Assembly (NCBI GenBank): GCA_012267425.1
Contig: JAAXGO010000200.1
Span: forward strand, 1-44,068
Source: Rhodothermales bacterium
GTDB taxonomy: Bacteria > Bacteroidota > Rhodothermia > Rhodothermales > Bin80
Direction of reading: 5' to 3'
Length of the DNA: 44,068 nucleotides
Position numbers and translations under genes: made by a program. The notes beneath the pieces are model-generated. The model did not search any database and was not told the DNA's origin. It was given only the letters and a program-made list of their open reading frames with translations. This document shows, piece by piece, positions 34,574 to 42,007 of this stretch (positions are counted from its first letter, which is position 1; every line of letters begins with the position of its first letter).

Positions 34574-36580
34574 TTACTCGTCGTCGGCGGGTAGCTCGTG
34601 CGTTTCGATCTCCTCGACAATACGATCGGCGACGTAGACGTCGCGCAGTGCTTCCAGGATTCCTGCCGCGGCAACGGCCACGCAACGACGGCTTTCTTCG
34701 AGATAAATGAAGTCACCCGACAGGCTCTCAATGTTGCCGTCAAACACGAGACCGACGACCTCAAGTTCTTCGTTGACGATCGGCGAACCCGAATTGCCGC
34801 CGGTGATGTCCGAGGTGGTCACGAAGTTGAGTGGGGTTCCGAGGTCCAGACCGCTCGGCGGCCCTTTCCACTTGTCGGGTAAATCCCAATCCGAATCCTC
34901 GCCGTACGACCAGTAATGATCGTAGAGACCATAGAACGTCGTATACGGAGGGGCGATGGTTCCGTTGTATTCGTAGCCTCGCACGACGCCGTCAGCCAGC
35001 CGGAGAGAGAACGTTGCGTCCGGAGGGATCTGCGTGCCATAGACCGCAAAGCGGGCACGCCCCAGTTGGAGTGCGAGGGCCGACTCGCGTTCTTGGAGAG
35101 ATGTCGCAGCTGCCGAGAATTCGGAGAATTCCTGAAGCGCGGTTGCGACTGCCTCCACGGCCACATCATTCTCGGGTAGTACATCGCCGGGATCGGTTGC
35201 AAGGGCCGACGCGGCTAGAAGCGTGCTCGCAGCCTCTTCGGGCGTGTGGCCCCGAAGCAGTGCCTTTGCTGCCTGGTGGTCGGGCCCGAGCCAGGTTTCG
35301 ATGTCACGGAGTCGCGCGATGAGCAGGCCCCGTTCCAAGTCGGGATGCCCGTCGACAATCGAGGATAAATCCGTAGATCCCTGACTCATCGCCACGGCGC
35401 GCCGGATGAGCGACGATTCGTAACTCGGGTTCCCAAATGCAAAAAATGCACCAAAGGCTGCTGCCTGATTTATGCGCTCGGCCTGTACTTCGGCCATTTC
35501 CGCGTGCAGTCCACCGTACGTTGCACGAAGCGCGGAATCCGCCTCGATAGCTTCGATGAGCGTGCGCTCAGTATCCTTGCGGCGGGCCATGATGATCTCG
35601 TCCGCGAGAGCGTGCACGCGGCCCTGATAGAGCTTCGCCCCATTTAGGAGGCTGAACCTCCTGTCTCTCAGATCCGGCACCGAGGAATGGTCTGGATCGG
35701 CCTCAATCGCATCCCCGATTGCCGCAGCGCGAGATTCGAGGAAGTCCAGTACGGCACCCTCACGTACGTTACGCCGATACTCAAGTTGTGCGACGGTTTC
35801 CAAACGAAATGTGCTGCCTGGATTGCCGATGGCAAAGACGAGATCTCCCACGTCGATCGGCTCGTCGCTGAAGGCGAAGTAGTTTTCCGTTTCGAGCGGG
35901 CTGCCGTTTTCGTAGACGCGGAAGAAGCTCACGTCAAGTGCGTATCGGGGATACGTGAAGTTGTCCCAATCGCCACCGTAGTAGCCCATCTGCAGCTCCG
36001 GTGCCATGACGAGACGCACGTCTTCGAACCGCCGGAATACGTAGGCAGATGTCTTTGCCCCGTGAAAGAGCGAAATGAACTCCACGTGGACGCCGCTTTC
36101 ATCGGCCTCATCGATAAGGCGAGCCTCGATTACTTCGCGGTCTGTACCTAGATCAACCTCGTCGGTAACGTCATGAATGGCGATCAACTGGTCCGCCCAC
36201 ATGTCCGCAGCAGGGCGCTCCTCTTCCAGTGTCGTCGCATAGAAGCCGTCGTCGACGAGCTCTTCTCCTTCGCGCATCACGCTGGTGACGTGACTCCGCG
36301 CGCAGTGATGATTGGTCATTACCAGACCTGCGGATGACACCAACGATGCCGAACAGCCAGGAATGCGCAGCGCGCCGAGGCGTGCATTTTCGTACCACGC
36401 GGCGTCCGGCTCGAAGCCATAGGTCTCCTTGAGGTACTCCGTCGGAGGAAAGTCAAACGTCCACATCTTGCCATCGTCGAATCGGCCCGCGCTGTGCGGA
36501 TCATCTTGGGCAACGGCTACGGACACGGTGGCCAAGTAGAGGACGCACGGTGCTAAGAGGAATCGTGTAGGGTAAGTCAT
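34574..36580 (-). CDS. S46 dipeptidyl-peptidase, soluble exported form (DPP7-like)
   Basis: A 668-residue S46 peptidase from ATG 36580, which gives a signal peptide (FLLAPCVLYLATVSVAVAQ). The frame is open 24 codons further upstream without a signal. Catalytic elements: MTNHHC (His91/92), Asp in NFTYPRYALDVSFFRVYE, and Ser597 in DITGGNSGSPIVN. Gly615 at the S1-determining position (VFDGN) again suggests hydrophobic P1 preference. It shares clear similarity with the downstream lipoprotein paralog along the whole length, so the pair came from a tandem duplication. It is the first gene of the two-gene unit; tRNA-Leu lies divergently upstream. Confidence 0.94.
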   Translation of the reverse strand: MTYPTRFLLAPCVLYLATVSVAVAQDDPHSAGRFDDGKMWTFDFPPTEYLKETYGFEPDAAWYENARLGALRIPGCSASLVSSAGLVMTNHHCARSHVTSVMREGEELVDDGFYATTLEEERPAADMWADQLIAIHDVTDEVDLGTDREVIEARLIDEADESGVHVEFISLFHGAKTSAYVFRRFEDVRLVMAPELQMGYYGGDWDNFTYPRYALDVSFFRVYENGSPLETENYFAFSDEPIDVGDLVFAIGNPGSTFRLETVAQLEYRRNVREGAVLDFLESRAAAIGDAIEADPDHSSVPDLRDRRFSLLNGAKLYQGRVHALADEIIMARRKDTERTLIEAIEADSALRATYGGLHAEMAEVQAERINQAAAFGAFFAFGNPSYESSLIRRAVAMSQGSTDLSSIVDGHPDLERGLLIARLRDIETWLGPDHQAAKALLRGHTPEEAASTLLAASALATDPGDVLPENDVAVEAVATALQEFSEFSAAATSLQERESALALQLGRARFAVYGTQIPPDATFSLRLADGVVRGYEYNGTIAPPYTTFYGLYDHYWSYGEDSDWDLPDKWKGPPSGLDLGTPLNFVTTSDITGGNSGSPIVNEELEVVGLVFDGNIESLSGDFIYLEESRRCVAVAAAGILEALRDVYVADRIVEEIETHELPADDE

Positions 36581-36637
36581 GGCGCTATAGCAGGGGTTGA
36601 GCGAAGGCGGTTGGTCTGGAACAATTCGAACGATCGG

Positions 36638-36643
36638 TAGATT
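36638..36643 (+). promoter_or_regulatory. Possible -10 element of tRNA-Leu
   Basis: TAGATT stands about 15 bases before the mature tRNA 5' end. A TTGGTC (36611-36616) lies 21 bases upstream, long for a standard sigma-70 spacer but within the range reported for Bacteroidota promoters. Confidence 0.3.
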
Positions 36644-36657
36644 GCAGCGCACATTCG

Positions 36658-36740
36658 GCCGGAGTGGCGGAATGGCAGACGCGCAGGTCTTAGGAACCTG
36701 TATCCGAGAGGGTGTGTGGGTTCGAGTCCCACCTCCGGCA
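36658..36740 (+). tRNA. tRNA-Leu (anticodon UAG)
   Basis: An 83-nt class II tRNA. The acceptor stem GCCGGAG (36658-36664) pairs with CTCCGGC (36733-36739), with discriminator A at 36740. The anticodon stem CAGGT/ACCTG encloses CTTAGGA, so the anticodon is TAG (reads CUA and probably CUN). An extended variable arm (around TATCCGAGAGGGTGT) and the T arm GTGGG-TTCGAGT-CCCAC complete the fold. The 3' CCA is not encoded. Confidence 0.96.
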
Positions 36741-36879
36741 CCCTCGTTGCATGTGACGCAATATACGAAATGCGCCCGGAAAACCCTATCCGATGCAAAA
36801 TTATTCTTAAACTATTACTTTAAGTAACCTTGTTGAACGTATGGTCCAGTATGGAGCATGATTCCATCTGGCGAGTGTA

Positions 36880-36908
36880 CTGACTCAAAAGACGTTACAA
36901 CATATAAT
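36880..36908 (+). promoter_or_regulatory. Promoter of the candidate structured RNA
   Basis: A perfect -10 hexamer TATAAT (36903-36908) lies 17 bases after a -35-like CTGACT (36880-36885; four of six match TTGACA). The predicted start falls near 36914-36916. No gene on this strand follows before the terminator at 37041. Confidence 0.6.
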
Positions 36909-36913
36909 TTACT

Positions 36914-37075
36914 TGATCTTGACTGGCCCCTACCCAATGGCGTAACCTCGCGGTCAACACTGCAGTGTTCATGGGGCGACGCTGGACTCCGTGCGGTCAC
37001 GTGGGGTAGCCGTATGTTGACCAGTCATTACTACATCAAGGGCCTCGCGCCGGTCAGAGCGCGAGGCCTTTTTTT
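36914..37075 (+). ncRNA. Candidate structured small RNA, 6S-like rod
   Basis: About 160 nt between a good promoter and an intrinsic terminator, with no plausible coding frame. Complementary blocks occur in nested order. CTTGAT (36912-36917) pairs with ATCAAG (37035-37040), TGACTGG (36920-36926) with CCAGTCA (37021-37027), and CTACCC (36930-36935) with GGGTAG (37004-37009). Inside, GGCGT (36939-36943) can pair with ACGCT, and CCTC (36946-36949) with GGGG (36973-36976). An apical AACAC-TGCA-GTGTT hairpin sits at 36956-36969. The 3' side of the central region holds a small CGTG-CGGT-CACG hairpin (36990-37001). A long rod with internal loops, a central bubble and a small 3'-side hairpin resembles 6S RNA, which binds sigma-70 holoenzyme. 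The identity is inference; a different regulatory RNA is possible. Confidence 0.55.
37041..37075 (+). terminator. Intrinsic terminator of the candidate RNA
   Basis: A perfect 10-bp stem, GGCCTCGCGC (37041-37050) with GCGCGAGGCC (37059-37068), has an 8-nt loop and is followed by seven T residues (37069-37075). The T run lies on the plus strand only, so it does not serve the convergent msrB gene. Confidence 0.88.
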
Positions 37076-37102
37076 GGTCTATCGGTCCGTAATCCTGCCA
37101 TA

Positions 37103-37477
37103 CTATGTTCTTTCTTCCTCGCAAGCGACAAAGAGAAGCGAAATCGAGTTGACGCAGTGGCGCACGTTCTTTGGCGTAAGTCCTTCGCCTAAAAACACGT
37201 GTCCGAGGTGACCGCCACACCGTGCACAGACGATCTCCGTCCGGTGCCCATCCACGTCGGGCATCCGCCGGACGGCCCCTTCGATTTCGTCGTCGAAGCT
37301 CGGCCATCCGCAGAAAGAGCGGAACTTGTAATCTGACCTGTATAGTGGCTCACCACAGCGCTTGCATGTATACAGACCCGCTGCCTCATGCAGGGTGTAC
37401 TCGCCTGTCCAAGGACGTTCGGTCCCCTTGTGGACGATGACGTGCTCTTCCTCGGGCGTAAGCGAATTCTGTGTCAC
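37103..37477 (-). CDS. msrB: Peptide-methionine (R)-S-oxide reductase
   Basis: A 124-residue MsrB, which repairs methionine R-sulfoxide in proteins. Catalytic Cys108 is in RHCVNSISL. The structural zinc ligands are CKRC (38, 41) and CARC (84, 87). Family block [12 protein letters not shown] is present. No signal peptide, so cytoplasmic. It lies 17 bases downstream of the methyltransferase gene on the same strand, suggesting co-transcription. Cys56 in the SFCGWPSF block is a possible resolving residue. Confidence 0.96.
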   Translation of the reverse strand: MTQNSLTPEEEHVIVHKGTERPWTGEYTLHEAAGLYTCKRCGEPLYRSDYKFRSFCGWPSFDDEIEGAVRRMPDVDGHRTEIVCARCGGHLGHVFLGEGLTPKNVRHCVNSISLLFVACEEERT

Positions 37478-37494
37478 GGGCTTACGTCGTTGAT

Positions 37495-38013
37495 TTATAC
37501 GCGCACCGCCTCCACGGCGTAGTACCGTGGCGTGAAGCGGCGAAGGATCGGGCGTAGTCCGATTTCATGTGACGGACTCGTCCACTTTTCTTTTCTGACG
37601 ATACGCCACTGTGCCTTCTTCAGGAGCCAGTCGAACTGCCAATCTTCGAATTCGTGGTAATGGCGGTCCCACTCGTCGTCCGGATTGCGGTAGGCTGTGG
37701 CAAACCACAACCGCAGAGGTATAGTGGCAAACAGCCGCGGTGCATCGATGGCCCGCAGTACGTTAAGGGGTGCGACGAGGTGCTCCAGGATTTCGAAGGC
37801 AGTTACTGCGTCAACCTCTCGCCCTTGCACTACGGATGTCTCGTCGTTCAGATCTCCTTGCGTGCTCTGAACGTCGTAGCCTTGGAGCTTGAGGATATGG
37901 GACAGCGGATTCGGGGTACCAAGATCCAGGATACGCGCCGGTGCGGGAAGAGTCTCTCCCAGGAATCGCACGGTGCGCCGGTAACGGAGATCCAATGCCG
38001 GATTGCCGCTCAT
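37495..38013 (-). CDS. SAM-dependent methyltransferase, class I
   Basis: A 172-residue protein with a compact Rossmann methyltransferase core. Motif I is [23 protein letters not shown], the acidic second motif is near QGDLNDE, and motif IV/post-motif is [35 protein letters not shown] and [16 protein letters not shown] are typical of a Methyltransf_11/23-like group acting on sugars or small molecules, but the substrate is unknown. Motif I has TPNP instead of the usual GxG, so the glycine-rich loop is altered. The start codon at 38013 follows directly after a poly-G tract. Confidence 0.8.
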   Translation of the reverse strand: MSGNPALDLRYRRTVRFLGETLPAPARILDLGTPNPLSHILKLQGYDVQSTQGDLNDETSVVQGREVDAVTAFEILEHLVAPLNVLRAIDAPRLFATIPLRLWFATAYRNPDDEWDRHYHEFEDWQFDWLLKKAQWRIVRKEKWTSPSHEIGLRPILRRFTPRYYAVEAVRV

Positions 38014-38036
38014 AGCCCCCCCCCCCTGGGGGGGCT
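38014..38036 (-). repeat. Poly-G hairpin immediately upstream of the methyltransferase start
   Basis: A run of 11 C residues on the plus strand (38016-38026) followed by T and seven G residues forms a 9-bp perfect inverted repeat (38014-38022 with 38028-38036). Read as mRNA of the minus-strand methyltransferase gene, eleven G residues end 2 bases before the ATG, folded against seven C residues. Confidence 0.85.
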
Positions 38037-38084
38037 CCGCCTAATCAATGGAACTTTCTGCGAGTTCATCACGACGAGTTTTCG

Positions 38085-38906
38085 TTACGGCGCCGGCCGT
38101 AGCGGATCCGGCCACACCATTGCATATCCCAGGCGTTCTTTCAGTCTTCGGTTGCTCACGCGCCCTGACTGCCGCACAGAACCGTCTTCGACCGTGGGAG
38201 GATCCGCTCCCAGCCACTCGGCCGCTCGGGCATAGAATTTCGCTCTCGTCGGATGGCCGTCGGAGCAGACATTAAACGTTTCGCCCCGTGCATCGTGCGT
38301 GAGAACTGCCAGAACAGCTCCTACAGCATCGTCCCTGTGAATAACGTTGACGACGTTCCGCGGGCGGCTAAGTATGCCGCCGACAAACCGCCCGGGGGCG
38401 CGCTCGTAGCCGTAGAGTCCGGCAAAGCGAAGTATGGTTGCATCGAGCGACGGTTCGGATTGCAATTGTCGCTCCGCTTTAAGGAGCGCACGCCCGGACG
38501 CGCGCCGCGGCGGAGAGATTCCAGCCTCCTCTTCTTTCCACACACGATCTTGCGCCGGGTATACCGACGTCGAGCTTGCGAATATGACAAATCGTACACT
38601 CGAGCGGCGAACGGCATGCAGCACGGCCGCGATCAGTGCGCCGTAAAATGGCTCCACATTATTGCGACGTCGACCGGGCGGTATATTAAGAAATAACGTG
38701 TCGGTCTCGAGGAACTGTGTCGGATTGCCGTCGAATTCGGGGTTCAACCTTAGCAGATATGGCTCGATGCCCGCCTTTTCAAGGAGCCGCATCTTCTCCG
38801 GCGTTGTCGTCGAGCCTTTGACGTGCCAGCCACGTTCGCTGAGAGCGATTGCGAGTGGAAAACCCAGATAGCCGCAGCCCAGAATGCCGATCGTTTGCTT
38901 CGCCAT
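38085..38906 (-). CDS. NAD(P)-dependent epimerase/reductase (extended SDR, YeeZ-like)
   Basis: A 273-residue SDR protein. ATG 38906 gives the Rossmann start TIGILGCGYLGFPLAIAL (GxGxxG complete). The middle has a FASSTSVYP block as in sugar-nucleotide epimerases, with the Tyr of the usual YxxxK replaced or shifted (RASGRALLKAERQL). RFAGLYGYERAPGRFVGG and VNVIHRDDAVGAVLAVL match the YeeZ-like branch. The missing clear YxxxK makes the catalytic class uncertain. The 5' end is divergent from the bPH2 operon; the two starts are less than 100 bases apart. Confidence 0.85.
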   Translation of the reverse strand: MAKQTIGILGCGYLGFPLAIALSERGWHVKGSTTTPEKMRLLEKAGIEPYLLRLNPEFDGNPTQFLETDTLFLNIPPGRRRNNVEPFYGALIAAVLHAVRRSSVRFVIFASSTSVYPAQDRVWKEEEAGISPPRRASGRALLKAERQLQSEPSLDATILRFAGLYGYERAPGRFVGGILSRPRNVVNVIHRDDAVGAVLAVLTHDARGETFNVCSDGHPTRAKFYARAAEWLGADPPTVEDGSVRQSGRVSNRRLKERLGYAMVWPDPLRPAP

Positions 38907-38992
38907 CGCACACTGTGAACGCACGTGCCACTTTGCCGTTCGAAGAGCAACCATCGTATCCAAGGCGGTTACAACGGACGCAATTTCAACGA

Positions 38993-39457
38993 ATGGCACT
39001 CTCAATGCAGCCTCTCGACCCGGCCGTACGCACGGTATGGACGATCAAGTCCTGTCTATTTTGGATAATCCTTTTGTTCGTCGCGATCTTTGTGGACATC
39101 CTGTGGGCGAGTCTCCCGTTCGGAGTTTTGTCGGCATCCTGCCTCATTGTGGGGGCGCTGTCGACTACCTTCGTGCCTGGGCTTCGTTACAGATTCTGGC
39201 GGTACGACCTGCGGCCCGAAGAGCTGTATCTGGAGCGGGGTATCTGGAATCGGGTGCGGACGATCGTCCCGCTGCGACGGATTCAGCACCTCGACGTGTC
39301 GCAGGATCTCGTGGAGCGCAACTACGAACTCGGCCGCCTCATCGTCCATACGGCAGGGTCTAGGAGCAGCGATGTCGTGCTGCCTGGGCTGCGTTACGAG
39401 GTGGCCGAATACCTCCGTGACACGGTAAAGCAATACATCACGGAGGATGCGTTGTGA
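38993..39457 (+). CDS. bPH2 (YdbS-like) membrane protein
   Basis: A 154-residue protein from ATG 38993 (ATG 39005 is equally possible). Two membrane helices (residues about 18-60) precede a bacterial PH domain (YRFWRYDLRPEELYLERGIWNRVRTIVPLRRIQHLDVSQDLVERNYELGRLIVHTAGS). This is the YdbS family, always found beside YdbT. The next gene begins at the same base as this stop (1-base overlap), so the pair forms an operon. The function in this group is not established; PH domains suggest lipid or membrane contact. Confidence 0.88.
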   Translation: MALSMQPLDPAVRTVWTIKSCLFWIILLFVAIFVDILWASLPFGVLSASCLIVGALSTTFVPGLRYRFWRYDLRPEELYLERGIWNRVRTIVPLRRIQHLDVSQDLVERNYELGRLIVHTAGSRSSDVVLPGLRYEVAEYLRDTVKQYITEDAL

Positions 39458-40956
39458 TGGAGGAACTCGCCCGATTGCATCCGCTGACGTTGGTACAGCG
39501 CGCGCTCCGGAGCCTTCCCGTTGTGGCCCTCGCTTTGGTTTCGATACTCAGCGGAAACGATGGCATTGCGACGATCCCTCTGATTGTTTTCGGGGCACTG
39601 TACGGTCTTGTCGCGCTACCTCTCATCGTCGTGCAGTACCTGCGCTTCGGCTACAGTGTCACCCGTCGTGCCATCACCATCCATAGCGGTGTGCTGACGC
39701 GGCGGAGGCGCAACATTCCTTTGGAACGCGTACAGAACGTTGTGGTCGAGAGAAGCCTATTGCCCCGCCTGCTTGGAACGGCCAAGGTGCGAATCGAAAC
39801 GGCTGGCAGCAAAGAGGCCGAAGGCGTTCTGGAGTACGTCGGCCTCGCGGAAGCTGAGAGGATCCGCGAAATCGTACGCCTGTACCGGCACGAGGCAGTG
39901 CCAGTGGTGGAGGGACCCGTTTCGGACAGACTCTTCACTATGACGCTCGGGCGGATGTTTCTGTCGGGGGCGTACCGGTTTTCGCTCGTATATATCGCCA
40001 TCATTTTTTCCGGCCTCCAGTATTTCGGGGATGCAATCGGTCTTTCGCCAGAATCGGTTGCCGAGTTCCTTGTAGGCGGCGGTGCCGAAGAGATGGCCAT
40101 GACGGCGCGAACGTCTCCGTGGGAGATCGGCGCGGTGACCATACTTGCCGCCATCGCTTTCGGATGGCTCACGGGCGTCGCCGTCACCGTCACCCGATAT
40201 TGGGGATTCCGTCTGGACCGCTCCGGCGACAAGATCTTACGACGACACGGTCTCTTCACTGTCCGCGAAGGCGCAATCCCGCTGAAGCGCGTCCAGTCGC
40301 TGATTTTGCGGCAGAATCCTCTCATGCGTGCCTTCGGATGGTATCGTTTGGAGCTTCAGACCGTCGGCTACGACGTCGAAAAACGCGGCTACCAGGTCGC
40401 CGTGCCGTTTGCTCGACTGGCAGAAATTATCGAGCTGGCTCCGCACATCCTGCCGTTCTCGCTTCCTGCGTCATTTGAGATGGTCTCCCCTCTTCACTTT
40501 CGGCGCACCATGGTACGGTACACGATCTCATGCGTCGTGCTATTGGCCATCCCGGCGTACTGGTGGCCGCAAGTGTGGTGGGGTCTTATGCTTCTTCCTG
40601 CGCTCTACTTCCTGGCCCTGCTGCAATACCGCTTCCACGGCTTTGTGCTGACCGACGACTTCCTGTTCATTCGCCGGGGTGTATTTCAGAGTTACCTCTG
40701 GATCGTCCCCACCGAAAGACTCCAGTCGTTTTCGACGGTCGGAAACCCGTTTCAGCGACGCCTTGGGCTCCGCTCTGTCTTAGTCGATACAGCCGGCGCA
40801 CAGGCTGTCCGGTACCCCCACGTCGTTGACCTAACAAGAGAAGCTGCGGACGAGTTTACCAACGCGCTGTATGCGCGCTTCAAGGATAGCTTCCGGGCTG
40901 TTCAGCCAGAGGGTCAGCCGGAGGCTCACACGGACGGCTTGGGACAAGGATCCTAG
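39457..40956 (+). CDS. bPH2 (YdbT-like) membrane protein
   Basis: A 499-residue membrane protein with three PH-like units. The first follows two membrane helices (YSVTRRAITIHSGVLTRRRRNIPLERVQNVVVERSLLPRLLGTAKVRIETAGS). The second is around WGFRLDRSGDKILRRHGLFTVREGAIPLKRVQSLILRQNPLMRAFGWYRLELQTVG, and the third near the C-terminus (GFVLTDDFLFIRRGVFQSYLWIVPTERLQSF). The repeated 'R-x-I-P-L-x-R-V-Q' pattern is the YdbT family mark. ATG 39457 overlaps the stop of the YdbS-like gene by one base; GTG 39454 is the only nearby alternative. The upstream partner and this protein likely act as one complex. Confidence 0.9.
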   Translation: MEELARLHPLTLVQRALRSLPVVALALVSILSGNDGIATIPLIVFGALYGLVALPLIVVQYLRFGYSVTRRAITIHSGVLTRRRRNIPLERVQNVVVERSLLPRLLGTAKVRIETAGSKEAEGVLEYVGLAEAERIREIVRLYRHEAVPVVEGPVSDRLFTMTLGRMFLSGAYRFSLVYIAIIFSGLQYFGDAIGLSPESVAEFLVGGGAEEMAMTARTSPWEIGAVTILAAIAFGWLTGVAVTVTRYWGFRLDRSGDKILRRHGLFTVREGAIPLKRVQSLILRQNPLMRAFGWYRLELQTVGYDVEKRGYQVAVPFARLAEIIELAPHILPFSLPASFEMVSPLHFRRTMVRYTISCVVLLAIPAYWWPQVWWGLMLLPALYFLALLQYRFHGFVLTDDFLFIRRGVFQSYLWIVPTERLQSFSTVGNPFQRRLGLRSVLVDTAGAQAVRYPHVVDLTREAADEFTNALYARFKDSFRAVQPEGQPEAHTDGLGQGS

Positions 40957-41307
40957 GACTTGCGCCGCAGAAGCTCGATCGGTGGAATGGGCATGGAGTC
41001 GGTGCCGACTTGGCGAAATGTGGTTATTAGGATTGGAGTCATGGAGTAGACGGAAATGCAAGGTGGTTGGTGGGGCCTCGTCTGCCTCGCCCCTAAATGT
41101 CAAGCGGCTTCACACTTACACACCGCCTGAAAGAACGATGGTATCCACCTACATCCAGGAGACCACGGCCTCATAGCACCTTTCTGGCTACTCCAATCGA
41201 CCGCCCTAAGCTTTCTTGCTCATTTTTCAATTCCAATGCCTTATCCATCCCGACCCCAATCGGGCGCTTCGCTGGCCTCTGGGGAGCCCAAGACGTGAAT
41301 GCCAACG

Positions 41308-41397
41308 CCTCTCAGGCTGCCTGTTGTACACAACTACCGCGTCCACATACCTCCTGCCGTATGTACCACCGGCTCCCTGCCGGGGCAATTCTTCCAC
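41308..41397. repeat. Hairpin repeat, copy A
   Basis: Shares GTTGTACACAAC (41323-41334), ACCGCGT and TATGTA with copy B, followed by a hairpin CCGGC-TCCCT-GCCGG (41369-41383) and a run ending in TTCCAC. Overall identity to copy B is roughly 75-80% by eye, offset 570-571 bases. The conserved core ends in GCCGGG. Confidence 0.75.
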
Positions 41398-41879
41398 GGA
41401 CCGGTGTAGCATGGTACGTGTTGTCGAATTCCTCCAGGGCGACATTCTCGATGCGGACACAGCGGTGAACGATCCTCGATCGCCATTGAGGCGGCCCCGA
41501 AGAATTGCCGCGAGAATTCCATCGCGCCAGTGAACGCAGCCGATGCAGAGCGGCATGGTAGTAAAGCCTGCGGCGGGGAAGCAACCATGTGGACGAACCT
41601 GGTATAGAAAAAATTTCCATCTGGCAAGGGATATGACATAGGGTCGTCATCCGCCAGTCATATCATTAATTAGGTAACTGTCCTTCAGAGGACAGGAGCA
41701 TGCATCATGGCACTTTCGATACAGACCGCACGAGCCACATCTAGCCATACCTACTCACATTCCCGGAAGATGACGGAGCACTGCAATAGCACCCGGAAAT
41801 CAATCCAACGGAACATGTCATGGAAAGACGCTGAAGTGTCCGTTCGCAATGAAGCGGTTCGCCAAATACCCATACCCGT

Positions 41880-41968
41880 CCCTAAGGCCCCCAGTTGTAC
41901 ACAACCACCGCGTTCACACCTTATTACTGTATGTAACACCGGCTCCCTGCCGGGCCACTTTATTCCAC
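41880..41968. repeat. Hairpin repeat, copy B, upstream of the ARPP-1-like gene
   Basis: The second copy: GTTGTACACAAC at 41894-41905 and CCGGC-TCCCT-GCCGG at 41939-41953. It ends about 40 bases before the ARPP-1-like start codon, so it may lie in that gene's 5' untranslated region. Confidence 0.75.
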
Positions 41969-42007
41969 CGCCTGCTAGTCTGTTGACTTTTAATTCTGGA
42001 GGTATCT

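Larger units (their letters stand above)
40957..42007. other. About 1 kb without a convincing gene, containing two hairpin repeats
   Basis: Six-frame reading gives only short, low-complexity frames (for example 41707-42027 plus and 41312-41650 minus) that match no family I know. The stretch holds two degenerate repeat copies (41308-41397 and 41880-41968) and a perfect 7-bp hairpin (CTGTCCT-TCAG-AGGACAG, 41678-41695). It also has an AT-rich segment near 41605-41675. It probably marks a site of old insertion or deletion next to the decayed transposase gene downstream. Confidence 0.6.

Noticed and set aside
36597-36827. Plus-strand open frame spanning the tRNA-Leu gene
   Set aside because: It is the translation of the tRNA itself; the tRNA structure is complete.
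36861-36885. Similarity between this promoter region and 41615-41641 (shared TTCCATCTGGC)
   Set aside because: An 11-base match is expected by chance many times in a 44-kb window, and the flanks diverge quickly.
36858-37211. Plus-strand open frame of 117 codons across the intergenic region after tRNA-Leu
   Set aside because: It runs through a perfect intrinsic terminator and antisense to msrB, has no ribosome-binding site and matches no family.
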